Shown here one piece after another: positions 1-9,104 of a stretch of 35,120 bases of DNA. Origin of the DNA: JAZKIX01 sp040384645 (GTDB lineage Bacteria > Pseudomonadota > Gammaproteobacteria > Burkholderiales > Burkholderiaceae_D). Every line of letters begins with the position of its first letter. Positions within the stretch are counted from its first letter, which is position 1. The stretch lies in assembly GCA_040384645.1 (NCBI GenBank), contig JAZKIX010000215.1, positions 1-35,120 on the forward strand. The letters run 5' to 3'. The position numbers were made by a program, and so were the translations under genes. The notes under the pieces are model-generated. The model ran no database searches. It was not told the DNA's origin and saw nothing but the letters and a program-made list of their open reading frames with translations.

Positions 1-2293
1 TGGAATGATACGGCTCTTCCATATTTCTAACACCGTCCCTGCTCCAGTCGACAAAGGGATACACCTTTTGTAGCCCGGCTTTATGCATGCGCGCTGTCAG
101 CGCCTCCTGTACCGAAGCGCTGTTCCACGCCCAGCGATACCATCCATGAGGATCAGTAGTGGCATTGATGCTGGAAGAATTGACGTAATCGCTCCAGGCT
201 TGCTGATCGTCGGTAATCAGATTCGGCCCGTTTGCCGCCGTCGAGGAATACATCGGATAAGGGATCGGCTCGTTGGCGTAAGCGGTAAACAACACCTGTA
301 ATTTGTTATCACCCATCGCAGTGCGGGCATAGTCGCGCGTGTTTTCCAGCAGGGCCGCACGTTGGGCAAACCACCAGGTGTAATACGGCTGGCGTGCGGC
401 CTCGTTGTTTTGCAATTGCGCCAGCGTGCGGGTGTTGCCTGGATTGGCGGCGTTATACCGGGCAATTGTTTCAGGCGCGAAACTGATTGGCAATTTGGTC
501 TGGCGGGTACGGAACCAAAGTCCGGCAAAATTAGCGCTGCCCTTGTATTTACCTAAAATCGTGTCGATCAAATGATGTAGATCGGTACGAGTGTCGGGAT
601 CGGTCACATCCGTCGCCAGATTTTCGGTCCACCAGGTACCGGAATAATTATGTTTAAAACTGACAGTGTCACTTGCGTCCATGCCCGGTCCATAGATGCC
701 GTCAAATAGCTTTTTGGGCCGATGCTGATACCCGAGGCTGAAGTAATTGCCTGGCGTCTTGTCGCAGGTTTGGCCGTTCATACAATTCATCCCTTGCGAT
801 CCACCGTATTCCAAATACGGTAGCAGGTACAGATTGCGGCTGCTTGCAGCGCTGACGATGTCGGCCCATATATTGAACAGTGGGGGCTGCGCATTCGAAA
901 TCCAGTTTGGGTTCCCACTGTCGAACCCTTGGTTGAAACCGAATTCCATCAGGTCTTTGCCGACCGTATTAAAGCCAAGTGCTTTGCCCAAATCCATTTT
1001 GAAACCATACCAATCGATGACATTAGTGACGCCGCGCTTGGCTGGATCGCTACTGCCGATCGCTTCGTCTGCCATTTCTTCACGCCAGAAGGTATGCCGT
1101 CTGGGCAAGTTGCCGGGATAGTTGATGGCTGCGGGCAGACTGGCGCTATTGGTGACTTTATAGAGCCTGATTTTGCCAACTGCAGCACCTTTGGAAAAGG
1201 GATCGTTGATTTCACGCGTCTGGAATACGGTGACATCGAATCCGCCGGCCGGCAGCATCGAACGATCCGCACAATTGGCGTAGCGCTGGACCTTGGCGTT
1301 GAATCGTTCGTGCAAGAAAAATAAGCTGCGATGGTGCTTCCAGCTTTGACTTTGCGGATAATTGAGCGATTCCAGCGGTCCGGTCGAATAGGCGCGGCGC
1401 GCATCGCCAATCGCCTTGCCGGTCGAAAAGCCACGGATGAAATCGGCACCGCGATTGGCAATAAACATGGAGCGCGACTGGTCGTCAGGATATTCGATAT
1501 CCAGTACATAGGCTTGCTTTGCTACCAAGCCTTTGCCGGCACCGACCCGATAGGTGAAATAACGCGCTTGCGGTCCCGGCGGCAAAGTACGTGCGCCCTG
1601 CTGTAACAAAGTTTGCACCGTGCTGACGCCGAGCGGCAATTGTTGGTCCGGCAGGGTCGTTGCGGTATCGATGGTCTGTATCAGTTCTAGGGCACCGAAC
1701 GGTTGGTCGTCAAACGCCAGCGGCGCCAGTGCTGTGCCAGCCGCCACAGGATTGGGAGTGATGGATTGCGACGCGCTGACCACGCTGCCGCCGTTGCTAT
1801 TGATTGCTTTGACATTCCACGAATAAGTCACGCCCGACGTCAAGGCGGTCGCTGGCGTGACGGAACAAGTCCCGCTGCCCGAGGCGCAACCCAGTTCAGT
1901 CGCTGAAAATGTTACCGCCAGCCATGCCGACGAGCCGACACCGACCCACAACAAATAAGAGGTAGCGCCGGCAGAAGCATGCCAGCTATAAGTCGGGTTG
2001 ACCGTGGCAACCGAGCCGCCCGGTGACAAGCTTGCAGGGGTTGCCGGTACCGACGCCGAGGATGCGCTATCGCCCAGCAACATCATCCATATGCTGACAG
2101 GAAAACTATTCTTTTTCAGACTCTTGGAAATGTCTGGCAACGCCGCCGTATCAACGGCAATCGCGTCAGTCGCGATGGCGGCCGGCACGCGTGAAGCAGG
2201 CATCTCGGGTGCCGCCGAGGCCAACGTAATCACAGACATACTGAGCAAGCTTAGGAACACGCAAACACGCTGTGTCAACGTCGTTGATTTCAT
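1..2293 (-). CDS. Large secreted protein with Fn3-like and hydrolase-like regions (3' end outside window)
   Basis: An uninterrupted minus-strand frame runs from ATG at 2293 to the window edge, giving 764 residues without a stop. I checked the frame at several points along its length. GGAGG lies about 10 bases upstream of the ATG. The N-terminus is a signal peptide: basic start, hydrophobic core near residues 8-25, Ala-rich cleavage region. Residues of roughly 75-170 look like a fibronectin-III-type beta-sandwich, with the spaced motifs PTYSWHA and VTYSWNVKAI. The remainder is rich in Trp, Tyr and Gly and reads like a soluble TIM-barrel hydrolase. Phrases such as LPISFAPETIARYN and YYTWWFAQRAALL recall uncharacterised glycoside-hydrolase-like proteins. 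I cannot name a family or catalytic residues. The product is probably periplasmic or secreted and acts on a polymer, but this is inference. The C-terminus is missing. Confidence 0.75.
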   Translation of the reverse strand, partial: MKSTTLTQRVCVFLSLLSMSVITLASAAPEMPASRVPAAIATDAIAVDTAALPDISKSLKKNSFPVSIWMMLLGDSASSASVPATPASLSPGGSVATVNPTYSWHASAGATSYLLWVGVGSSAWLAVTFSATELGCASGSGTCSVTPATALTSGVTYSWNVKAINSNGGSVVSASQSITPNPVAAGTALAPLAFDDQPFGALELIQTIDTATTLPDQQLPLGVSTVQTLLQQGARTLPPGPQARYFTYRVGAGKGLVAKQAYVLDIEYPDDQSRSMFIANRGADFIRGFSTGKAIGDARRAYSTGPLESLNYPQSQSWKHHRSLFFLHERFNAKVQRYANCADRSMLPAGGFDVTVFQTREINDPFSKGAAVGKIRLYKVTNSASLPAAINYPGNLPRRHTFWREEMADEAIGSSDPAKRGVTNVIDWYGFKMDLGKALGFNTVGKDLMEFGFNQGFDSGNPNWISNAQPPLFNIWADIVSAASSRNLYLLPYLEYGGSQGMNCMNGQTCDKTPGNYFSLGYQHRPKKLFDGIYGPGMDASDTVSFKHNYSGTWWTENLATDVTDPDTRTDLHHLIDTILGKYKGSANFAGLWFRTRQTKLPISFAPETIARYNAANPGNTRTLAQLQNNEAARQPYYTWWFAQRAALLENTRDYARTAMGDNKLQVLFTAYANEPIPYPMYSSTAANGPNLITDDQQAWSDYVNSSSINATTDPHGWYRWAWNSASVQEALTARMHKAGLQKVYPFVDWSRDGVRNMEEPYHS

Positions 2294-2968
2294 ACTCGGC
2301 CTCCAAAAGGGTGTAAAAATTCGCTACTTTTAGTGCAAGTCGTGCAGACGCATCGCATCCGAACAACTCACTTGCTACCTGATTACAGTGCAAAAGGATG
2401 ATGTCGACGGGTCGAAGGCGAGTATTGCAGCACGTGGCATGCGCGCCACCAGACTTTTAAAAGATGAGGGTCAAGCGTATTGCTTCGCGAAATCGCCTGA
2501 AGAAATTTCAAAAATAGCATTAAGCAACAAGGACAGAGCACTGGCGAGCCATTTTACGAAGCGCTACCGCTCACCTTTTGACATCGCAGTTTGCGCTCGG
2601 CCGCCGCATGAAAGCGAGAGGAAATTATGTGGATCAATAAGCCACTGATTTTAAAAGCATTTATTTAAATATTTCTGAATTTTTTCTGAATTCTCCTTCC
2701 TTACCAAACGCTGTCTGGTGACACAGCAGCCTGGAAATGGCCGTCAAAGCTGCCAAAGATTGCCTGGTTTTTAGTCCACGGTCACCAACAAAAATGGATG
2801 GCAATGCTGCTTACCAGCTAGTTACATCGCGCTGAGCAGGTAATTTCCCATTGAGTTTCCCATGGCCGTCGATCAGTTGTCGCAACAAATTGACCCCATG
2901 CAAAAAGCGCTTGCGCGGCACTGCAATTGCCGCTTAGGATCAAACTTCACTTCGCTAAGGGGAACAAA
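2294..2968. other. Gene-poor intergenic stretch
   Basis: About 675 bases separate the divergent secreted-protein and Cache-protein genes. The first part carries the leader and presumed promoter of the minus-strand gene. An 86-codon open frame exists at 2388-2648, but it has no ribosome-binding site, signal or recognisable motif, and I do not call it. AT-rich sequence around 2650-2700 could hold the plus-strand promoter region; I could not fix -35/-10 boxes with confidence. Confidence 0.5.
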
Positions 2969-3433
2969 ATGTCAAACATTTTTGGTACATCCGCACTCGC
3001 CGTCCTTGTTGTTTTTGCCGCCAATATCGGCCACGTGCAAGCAGGCGAACAGGCGACTAAAGAAGAAGCGATAGCGATGGTCAAAAAGGGCGTTGCTTTC
3101 ATCAAGAGCAATGGCAAAGACAAGGGCTACGCCGAAGTGACAAATAAGCAGGGGCAATTCAATGTCAGCGATCTTTACCTGACCGTGTATGGATTGGATG
3201 GCACAGTTCGGGCACATGGCGCCAATGAAAAAATGGTGGGCAAGAACCTGATCGAACTCAAGGACGTTGACGGCAAAGCATTCGTCAAGGAACGGGTCGA
3301 GATGGCAAAGCAAAAGGATTCGTTCTGGCAAGACTACAAATTCACCAATCCCACTACAAAAAAAATTGAGCCTAAAAGCATGTATTGCGAAAAGCTAGAG
3401 GATTTCGTTGTCTGTGGCGGGATTTACAAATAG
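2969..3433 (+). CDS. Periplasmic single-Cache domain protein
   Basis: The protein has 154 residues. I chose the ATG at 2969 because AAGGGGA sits just upstream and the protein then begins with a clean signal peptide (residues 1-25, ending GHVQA). An upstream in-frame start would put 14 non-signal residues first. The mature part matches the single-Cache (sCache_2) pattern: helix with MVKKGVAFIK, then a small beta-sheet with LYLTVYGLDGTVRAHG and KMVGKNL, ending with YCEKLEDFVVCGG, in which two Cys could form a disulfide. Cache domains bind small ligands such as carboxylates. With no membrane anchor or output domain, it would be a free periplasmic ligand binder. It lies just upstream of a chemoreceptor gene, so it may feed ligand to that receptor, but the terminator between them makes them separate transcription units. 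Function is inferred. Confidence 0.8.
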   Translation: MSNIFGTSALAVLVVFAANIGHVQAGEQATKEEAIAMVKKGVAFIKSNGKDKGYAEVTNKQGQFNVSDLYLTVYGLDGTVRAHGANEKMVGKNLIELKDVDGKAFVKERVEMAKQKDSFWQDYKFTNPTTKKIEPKSMYCEKLEDFVVCGGIYK

Positions 3434-3538
3434 CCCTGCATGATTTTCAAATTAAAAGCCGCGCCCGATCACGGTTTTCGCCCAGCAACGCTGGTAAGTA
3501 CCCTGTTGTACTGTTCTGTATACGGATTTACGCAATCG

Positions 3539-3581
3539 GCCTGATGTAAAAATGCACTATTTGCATCAGGCGGAATTTTTT
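3539..3581 (+). terminator. Rho-independent terminator after the Cache gene
   Basis: The inverted repeat GCCTGATG (3539-3546) / CATCAGGC (3564-3571) can also pair internally (AAAAT/ATTT). It is followed by six T at 3576-3581. It ends only about 20 bases before the chemoreceptor start codon, so that gene's promoter must lie upstream or inside the hairpin, or expression depends on readthrough. Confidence 0.75.
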
Positions 3582-3601
3582 GCGCATCCTGAAGGAAGAA
3601 A

Positions 3602-5566
3602 ATGAAGCTGCAAAAAAAATTGATGGTCGTGCCGGTTTTCATCCTCACGATGCAGGCGCTGTCCTTTGGGGCGCTGTTGTGGGTGTTTCAAAGTTACAAG
3701 ACGCAAAGCCAGGCCCGCCATGAAGAATTGTTGGCCAATTTTTCCAGTATTTCCGAAGTGCACGTCAAGCTGGCGCAACAACATGCCGGCCTGTACCGGA
3801 CGGTGGCGATCAGCGGCTCACTCGATGAAAAAGCGCTCAAGCAATTGCGCGACCAGCGCATGCAGTTGTTATCGAGTCTGTCGAACAGTGTCGATAAACA
3901 GAGTCAGGCAGACTCCGACGAAAAAATCAAAAAGATCGCCCGCTATTTCACTGACGCAGCCCTGCAATACAATAAATCGGCCGATATGGCGATCGATATG
4001 TCCACCATCGATCCCAATACCGGTATCGCCGCGATGCAAACGGCCGACGCCAATTTTGCGGAAATGGATAAAACCCTGTCCAGCATCATTGCCCTGATCA
4101 AGCTGGACGCGGCGGAGGACATCAAGAAATTTGAATCCAGCACCGAACAACAGCGACTCCGGGTTGGGATGCTGGCGCTGTTATCCGGGATTCTCTCGAT
4201 CGGCTTTGCCTGGATCATCCAACGGCGCGTGGTCAGCGATCTGGGCGTCAGCGCGCAAGCGACCCGTGCCATCGCATCGGGTCACCTCAACATTAAACTG
4301 GAAAGCCAACGCGCCGACGAATTGGGCGATATGGTGCGTTCGCTGGGATCAATGGTGAAGCATCTGCATGGCACGATTGAACTGGTGCAGCAAACCGCGT
4401 CCACCATCGCCAGCGAATCGGACGAAATCGCGCAAGACAATAAGGAGTTGAAAACCCGCACCGAGGAACAAGCGATCTCGCTCGAAGAAACCGCCGATGC
4501 GATGAAAAAAATCACCGGCACCGTCAAACAAAATGCGGACAACGCTTACCAGGCCNNNNNNNNNNCCTTGGCTATCGAGTAGCCGTATCCGTATCCGATT
4601 CCCTTCCAGTTGTCGGCGAGGATCCTCGGAATTCCGTACTCGGTGGTCCTGATGGTCACCGAAGGGGTCGATCCCTTGGCTTTGGCGGCCTGCGCCTCCG
4701 AGGTTGCAGTCAAAGGCGGGACCGCGGTCTCGCAAGTGGTGGCCACCATGAACTCGATCAACGCCTCGGCTAAAAAAATCGTCGATATCATCAGCGTCAT
4801 CGACAGCATTGCTTTTCAAACCAATATCCTGGCACTCAATGCCGCCGTAGAAGCGGCCCGCGCCGGTGAGCAGGGACGCGGTTTTGCTGTGGTGGCGGCC
4901 GAAGTACGTGGGCTGGCGCAGCGTTCGGCTGCGGCAGCCAAAGAAATTAAGTTCCTGATCGGCGATTCGGTCGAAAAAGTCAATCTTGGCAGCCACCTGG
5001 TGGATCAAGCCGGATCGACCATGAACGAAATCGTCGCAAGTGTAAAACACGTTACCGATATCCTTGGTGAAATTGCCACCGCCAGCGACCAGCAACGGGT
5101 TGGCATCGAACAAATCAACCAATCCATCGGACAGATCGATCAGACAACCCAGCAAAATCGTACCTTGGTCGAGCAAACCGCCGGCGCCGCAATTTCTCTA
5201 CAAAGCCGTGCCACGGCGCTGACCAAAGCGATTGGCATGTTCAAACTCGATCAGCGTGTCTTGCCGCGTAAACTACTCACGGTACGGGCTGATCTAAGCC
5301 TGGAAAAAGGCCAGGTACTGGAAGCGCAAACGATTGATATTTCCACCACTGGCATCGGACTTTTGACCTCTAAAAAATTGGCAAAAAACCAGCAATGCGG
5401 CATCGTGTTCGAACTGCCGCTGCAACAGGGCAATCACCGCATCACGGCCAGCGCGCTGATTATTTATTGCGAAAAAAGCACTGATGGCCGTTATAAAGCC
5501 GGTCTGGAATTCATCGATATGGATGGTGCGCTGGCCGCTGAGATTGGCCAATATGCCGATGCTTGA
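3602..5566 (+). CDS. Methyl-accepting chemotaxis protein with C-terminal PilZ domain (broken by assembly gap)
   Basis: The start at 3602 has GAAGGAAG immediately upstream. TM1 is near residues 7-28, a helical periplasmic sensor of about 155 residues follows, and TM2 is near 187-207 (MLALLSGILSIGFAWII). A HAMP segment comes next, then the cytoplasmic coiled coil. The conserved signalling tip is intact after the gap (SVIDSIAFQTNILALNAAVE, followed by AARAGEQGRGFAVVAAEVR). From about 5270 the frame continues into a PilZ-like domain with the DISTTGIGL motif; the upstream Arg motif (RKLLTVR) is not the canonical RxxxR, so c-di-GMP binding is uncertain. The gene is interrupted by N bases at 4556-4565, then about 110-120 bases of foreign sequence containing an in-frame TAG at 4580-4582. 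Both native halves are in the same frame. The real gene is probably intact and encodes a receptor that links chemotaxis to c-di-GMP. Confidence 0.85.
4556..4565. other. Assembly gap (10 N) inside the chemoreceptor gene
   Basis: A run of ten N, a conventional fixed-size gap. The sequence to its left is native receptor; the sequence to its right is not. Confidence 0.99.
4566..4680 (-). other. Foreign fragment resembling the N-terminal part of a penicillin-acylase family protein
   Basis: On the minus strand this piece reads as an open frame containing SVTIRTTEYGIPRILADNW followed by KGIGYGYGYSIAK and then the gap. That is the typical N-terminal region of Ntn-hydrolase acylases (penicillin/aculeacin/AHL acylase family). 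It is strikingly GC-rich in third codon positions compared with its surroundings. It has no place in a chemoreceptor, whose coiled coil resumes at ASEVAVKGG (about 4690). The right boundary is approximate (about 4665-4690). It is best explained as chimeric or contaminating sequence at a contig end. Confidence 0.75.
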
Positions 5567-5732
5567 TAGCGGCCGGACTATGTCGATTTGAGCAAAGGGC
5601 AAGAGAATAAGTAACTTTGCTAATGCCTGAGCCGATTGAGCTGGGCAGCAACTGCCCTCGATTGACCACCCGCGTCAGCAAAACCGTACACCTGCCCACA
5701 ACAATTGCAGCAATTTTTGATCGGGCACCAGC

Positions 5733-6926
5733 TTAGGCTGCCGGGCGTTGCAGTACCATCTGGCTCAAATAAAACGCGGTCGCCATCAAGATTGCCGCCC
5801 CCATCCAATAGGGTGAACTGGGCACCACATAGTCATACATCACTCCGGCCCAAAGCGGCCCGAATACGCACATGGCGCTGGTGAGTGCGGTGTTGACGCC
5901 CATCAAAACGCCTTGTTCACGCGGCTCTACATACGACGACATGAGCGAACCCAAGGTCGGGAACAAGAAACCGGCAGCCACGGTACGAACCGCCACCACG
6001 CCATACAACCAGCCGAATTGCGGCACGATGTAGGTAGCCAGCGAAGCCAGCGCCAGCAGGTAAAGGCATAGGGTGCCAAATTTTTGCTGGCCAAAACGTT
6101 CTATCAAGCCAGGCAACACTTTTTGCATCCCGACCAACGCTAAACCAGCCAACGCAACCATGCTGCCAATTTGCCACGGTTCGGCCTTGAATTTGTCCAG
6201 CAAAAACAGCGACTCGGTACTGTTGAAACCATTGAAAACAAAATTGAACAGGCACAACACCAACAGGAGTTGCCCAAGCGCAGGTCGCCGTACGATGAGC
6301 CAGATGGAACGGAATGGGTTCAGATCGGCGGCGCGCAAGGCAGCCTTGCTGCGCCGCTCGGACGGTAACGATTCAGGCAAGATAAAGATACTCATCAAGG
6401 CTGCCCCCAGCGACAAAGCTGCCGCAAAATAAGCCGGCGCGGCCAGATTAATTTGCCCTAAAGCAGCACCCAACGCTGGGCCGATAACCAGGCCTAGCCC
6501 CCAGGCGATGCCAAATAAGGAGAAATTGCGGGAGCGCGTTTCCGGGGTCGACACGTCTGAAATATAGGCTGCTGCAACCGATTGATTGCCCGCCGTAATA
6601 CCATCGATTAGCCGCGATAACAACAATACCCAGAGCGCGCCGCCTATTCCAAACAAGACATAACCGAGCGCTGAACCGAACAAGCTGATAACCAGCACCG
6701 GCCGCCGGCCATAGATATCGCCCAACTTGCCCATCAAGGGTGCGGCAAAAAACTGCGCACAAGAATATAAGGCAGTAAGAATCGTCAGCATCAAGGCATT
6801 GTTACTATATTGCCGGACGATAAAAGCCGCTACCGGCCACAAAATACTGATACCGATCACATCCAGTAACAGAATGAAGAAAACAAGCCGCAGCGCGGTA
6901 CGGGTCTGGGTCACAGTGATCGACAT
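5733..6926 (-). CDS. MFS transporter, TetA-like DHA1 drug/proton antiporter family
   Basis: The protein has 397 residues, the usual size for a 12-TM major facilitator. After TM1 comes the second helix and the loop motif GKLGDIYGRRPVLV (motif A). The antiporter-type motif C region is seen as GLGLVIGPALGAALG in TM5. A central cytoplasmic loop near residues 190-215 (ESLPSERRSKAALRA) separates the two six-helix halves. This matches the TetA/multidrug DHA1 group, which exports small molecules in exchange for protons at the inner membrane. The substrate cannot be read from sequence. The gene is convergent with the chemoreceptor and divergent from the DUF486 gene. The perfect inverted repeat at 7055-7076 lies in that divergent region. 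There is no adjacent regulator gene. Confidence 0.88.
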   Translation of the reverse strand: MSITVTQTRTALRLVFFILLLDVIGISILWPVAAFIVRQYSNNALMLTILTALYSCAQFFAAPLMGKLGDIYGRRPVLVISLFGSALGYVLFGIGGALWVLLLSRLIDGITAGNQSVAAAYISDVSTPETRSRNFSLFGIAWGLGLVIGPALGAALGQINLAAPAYFAAALSLGAALMSIFILPESLPSERRSKAALRAADLNPFRSIWLIVRRPALGQLLLVLCLFNFVFNGFNSTESLFLLDKFKAEPWQIGSMVALAGLALVGMQKVLPGLIERFGQQKFGTLCLYLLALASLATYIVPQFGWLYGVVAVRTVAAGFLFPTLGSLMSSYVEPREQGVLMGVNTALTSAMCVFGPLWAGVMYDYVVPSSPYWMGAAILMATAFYLSQMVLQRPAA

Positions 6927-7054
6927 GGCGAGTATTAGAGGATTCCATTAAGCTGCGAGCTTGCAAGTTTAGCATGTACACACCGCTTATTTAAACTTGG
7001 AAACTGAGACGCATCGGGATCTTGGCACGGGCTAAAATAGTGCTCCCAGCCTTT

Positions 7055-7076
7055 TTAATACTACCACCAGTATTAA
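7055..7076. promoter_or_regulatory. Perfect inverted repeat TTAATACT-N6-AGTATTAA
   Basis: Arms of eight bases surround the spacer accacc, located between the divergent MFS and DUF486 genes. The core ATACT-N3-ACC-AGTAT recurs at 18668-18683 and, with one mismatch, at 17445-17460. It could be the operator of a dimeric repressor; the protein is unknown. Confidence 0.45.
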
Positions 7077-7157
7077 TTTAGAGCCAATAAAATCGTGCGG
7101 ATATGGCATTGTTTTGCCATATACTCCCGTTTATTCTTACTATTTCAATATTCCCGC

Positions 7158-7505
7158 ATGCAAATTCCCATCATTGTCCAAACCGTCGGCTTGCTGACGC
7201 TGTCTAATATATTCATGACCATCGCCTGGTATGGTCACTTAAAAAACTTTTCCGGCAAAGCGTGGTGGATCGCTGCCTTGGCGAGTTGGGGTATTGCCCT
7301 GTTTGAATACCTGCTGCAAGTACCGGCCAACCGCATCGGCTATACCCAGTTCAGCCTGGCTCAGCTGAAAATCATGCAAGAAGCGATTACACTCGCGGTG
7401 TTCGTGCCGTTTGCCATGATTTACATGAGCCAGCCGTTCAAGCTTGATTACATTTGGGCGGCGCTCTGTCTGGTGGGTGCGGTCTACTTTATTTTTCGCA
7501 GTTGA
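7158..7505 (+). CDS. DMT-superfamily membrane protein, DUF486
   Basis: The protein has 115 residues with four predicted membrane helices and matches the DUF486 family: MQIPIIVQTVGLL start, FMTIAWYGHLKN, and the C-terminal MIYMSQPFKLDYIWAALCLV. I chose the ATG at 7158 because family members begin at that point. A GTG at 7095 is in frame upstream, but the added residues are not family-like. Neither start has a strong ribosome-binding site. DUF486 proteins resemble half-size drug/metabolite transporters and sit in the inner membrane; their substrates are unknown. It precedes dgk by 45 bases in the same direction, so it could be co-transcribed. Confidence 0.85.
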   Translation: MQIPIIVQTVGLLTLSNIFMTIAWYGHLKNFSGKAWWIAALASWGIALFEYLLQVPANRIGYTQFSLAQLKIMQEAITLAVFVPFAMIYMSQPFKLDYIWAALCLVGAVYFIFRS

Positions 7506-7550
7506 TTTTTCGTTTGAATATCCAACCCATTTACTGAGTCACTTGCCACA

Positions 7551-8192
7551 ATGAATTTAGATCAAACGCACTACTTTGTTGTTGAAGGACCCATCGGGGT
7601 GGGCAAAACCACGCTGGCGCTGAAACTGGCCGGCGCCCTCCAGGCGCAAGGCTTGCTGGAGCAACCGAAAGAAAACCCCTTCCTGGAAAAGTTTTATCGC
7701 GATTCGGCCCGTTATGCGCTGCCGACCCAGATGTCTTTCCTGTTCCAGCGCATGAGCCAATTACGCGATCTGGCGCAGATCGATTTACAGCAGACACGTG
7801 TGGTGTCCGACTTTCTGATCGACAAGGACCCGATTTTTGCCCGGCTGACAATGGGCGATGACGAGTTCAATCTCTACTTGCAAATGCTGAACCACCTGCA
7901 TTTGCAAGCGCCGCGCCCTGACTTGGTCATTTATCTGCAAGCCGGCCCTGATACCCTGATCGAGCGCCTGAAAAAACGCGGCGTGGCAATGGAAGACGGC
8001 ATCTCTGAGATGTATCTAAGCCGGTTATGCGAAGCCTACAGCCGCTTCTTTCACGATTACGAAAACGCGCCGCTGCTGATCGTCAATGCCGAACATTTCA
8101 ACCCGATCGAGCGCGAAGACGATTTCAATCTGCTGCTGACCCATATCAAGGACATGCGCGGCAAACGCGCCTTTTTTAACCTCGGAGAATAA
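7551..8192 (+). CDS. Deoxynucleoside kinase (deoxyadenosine/deoxyguanosine kinase type)
   Basis: The protein has 213 residues. The Walker A loop GPIGVGKTT is at residues 13-21. The lid and substrate region show the dNK pattern: PFLEKFYRD, QMSFLFQRMSQ, VVSDFLIDKDPIFA, and the C-terminal MYLSRLCEAY. These enzymes phosphorylate deoxynucleosides with ATP for nucleotide salvage in the cytoplasm. In many Burkholderiales this gene lies next to panB, often with folK, and here panB starts three bases after its stop codon, so they form one transcription unit. The exact base preference (dA/dG versus dC) cannot be decided from sequence alone. Confidence 0.9.
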   Translation: MNLDQTHYFVVEGPIGVGKTTLALKLAGALQAQGLLEQPKENPFLEKFYRDSARYALPTQMSFLFQRMSQLRDLAQIDLQQTRVVSDFLIDKDPIFARLTMGDDEFNLYLQMLNHLHLQAPRPDLVIYLQAGPDTLIERLKKRGVAMEDGISEMYLSRLCEAYSRFFHDYENAPLLIVNAEHFNPIEREDDFNLLLTHIKDMRGKRAFFNLGE

Positions 8193-8194
8193 TC

Positions 8195-9040
8195 ATGGCT
8201 GGCTATTTACAACAACCTGAAGCGCCCGCGCCAATTAGCGTAGCGCTGCCCAAATCGATTACCGTGCCTTCGCTGCTGACGCTGCGCGCCAATGGGCAAA
8301 AAATTGCCATGCTGACCTGCTACGACGCCAGTTTTGCGTCCCTGATGGATCGCTGCGGCGTAGAAATCTTGCTGATCGGCGACTCGCTTGGCATGGTATG
8401 CCAAGGGCACAGCTCGACCTTGCCGGTGACGGTGGCCGAAGTGGCCTATCACACAGCCAGCGTGGCACGCGGCAATAAAAACGCGCTAGTGGTAGCTGAC
8501 ATGCCGTTCGGTAGTTACGCCACGCCCGAGTCGGCCTTTGCCAACGCCGTTCTGCTGATGCAAGCAGGTGCGCAAATGGTCAAGCTGGAAGGCGGCGACT
8601 GGCTGGCCGATACGATCCGATTTTTAACCGAACGTGCCGTGCCAGTGTGCGCTCACCTTGGCCTGACGCCGCAATCGGTGCATCAATTGGGCGGTTATAA
8701 AGTGCAGGGTAAATCGCTGGAAAGCGCCGATCATTTGAAAGCCGATGCGCTTGCGCTGCAAGCTGCCGGTGCCGCGTTGCTGGTGCTGGAAGCCATTCCT
8801 GCCACCTTGGGCAAAGAAGTGACCGAGTTGCTGGCAATCCCAACCATCGGCATCGGCGCTGGTGTCGATTGTTCCGGCCAGGTGCTGGTGATGCACGATT
8901 TGCTTGGCGTATTTCCCGGCCGCAAGGCGCGCTTCGTCAAAAATTTCATGGAAGGCCAAAGCAGTATCGAGGCAGCGGTCAAATCCTACGTCCTGGCGGT
9001 CAAGGAAAAGACTTTCCCGGCAATTGAACATTGTTTTTGA
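8195..9040 (+). CDS. panB: 3-methyl-2-oxobutanoate hydroxymethyltransferase
   Basis: The protein has 281 residues. PanB transfers a hydroxymethyl group from 5,10-methylene-THF to alpha-ketoisovalerate, making ketopantoate, the first committed step of pantothenate and CoA synthesis. Family landmarks are all visible: LTCYDASFASLMD, the metal-binding Asp in GDSLGMVCQGH and in ADMPFGSY, the Lys-Glu pair in VKLEGG, AHLGLTPQSVHQLGGYKVQG, and IGIGAGVDCSGQVLVMHDLLG. Length is within the usual range after a short 20-residue N-terminal extension. The ribosome-binding site (GGAG) lies inside the end of dgk, indicating translational coupling. panC is not in the window. Confidence 0.97.
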   Translation: MAGYLQQPEAPAPISVALPKSITVPSLLTLRANGQKIAMLTCYDASFASLMDRCGVEILLIGDSLGMVCQGHSSTLPVTVAEVAYHTASVARGNKNALVVADMPFGSYATPESAFANAVLLMQAGAQMVKLEGGDWLADTIRFLTERAVPVCAHLGLTPQSVHQLGGYKVQGKSLESADHLKADALALQAAGAALLVLEAIPATLGKEVTELLAIPTIGIGAGVDCSGQVLVMHDLLGVFPGRKARFVKNFMEGQSSIEAAVKSYVLAVKEKTFPAIEHCF

Positions 9041-9104
9041 TATGCCATTTGGAATCTATAACTGATGGCAACGGCCCAACATCGCGCCAACAATAGGAAA
9101 CGCC

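Noticed and set aside
2388..2648. 86-codon plus-strand frame
   Set aside because: No ribosome-binding site, no signal or domain, lies in a divergent promoter region.
4566..4690. Horizontal insertion of an acylase gene into the chemoreceptor
   Set aside because: Only about 40 codons, one side is an N gap, no transposon ends or duplication; similar stray sequence occurs at other contig ends in the window.
4546..4809. Minus-strand frame with acylase-like residues treated as a real overlapping gene
   Set aside because: Only the part beside the N gap is acylase-like; the rest is antisense to the chemoreceptor. Better explained as a chimeric contig end.
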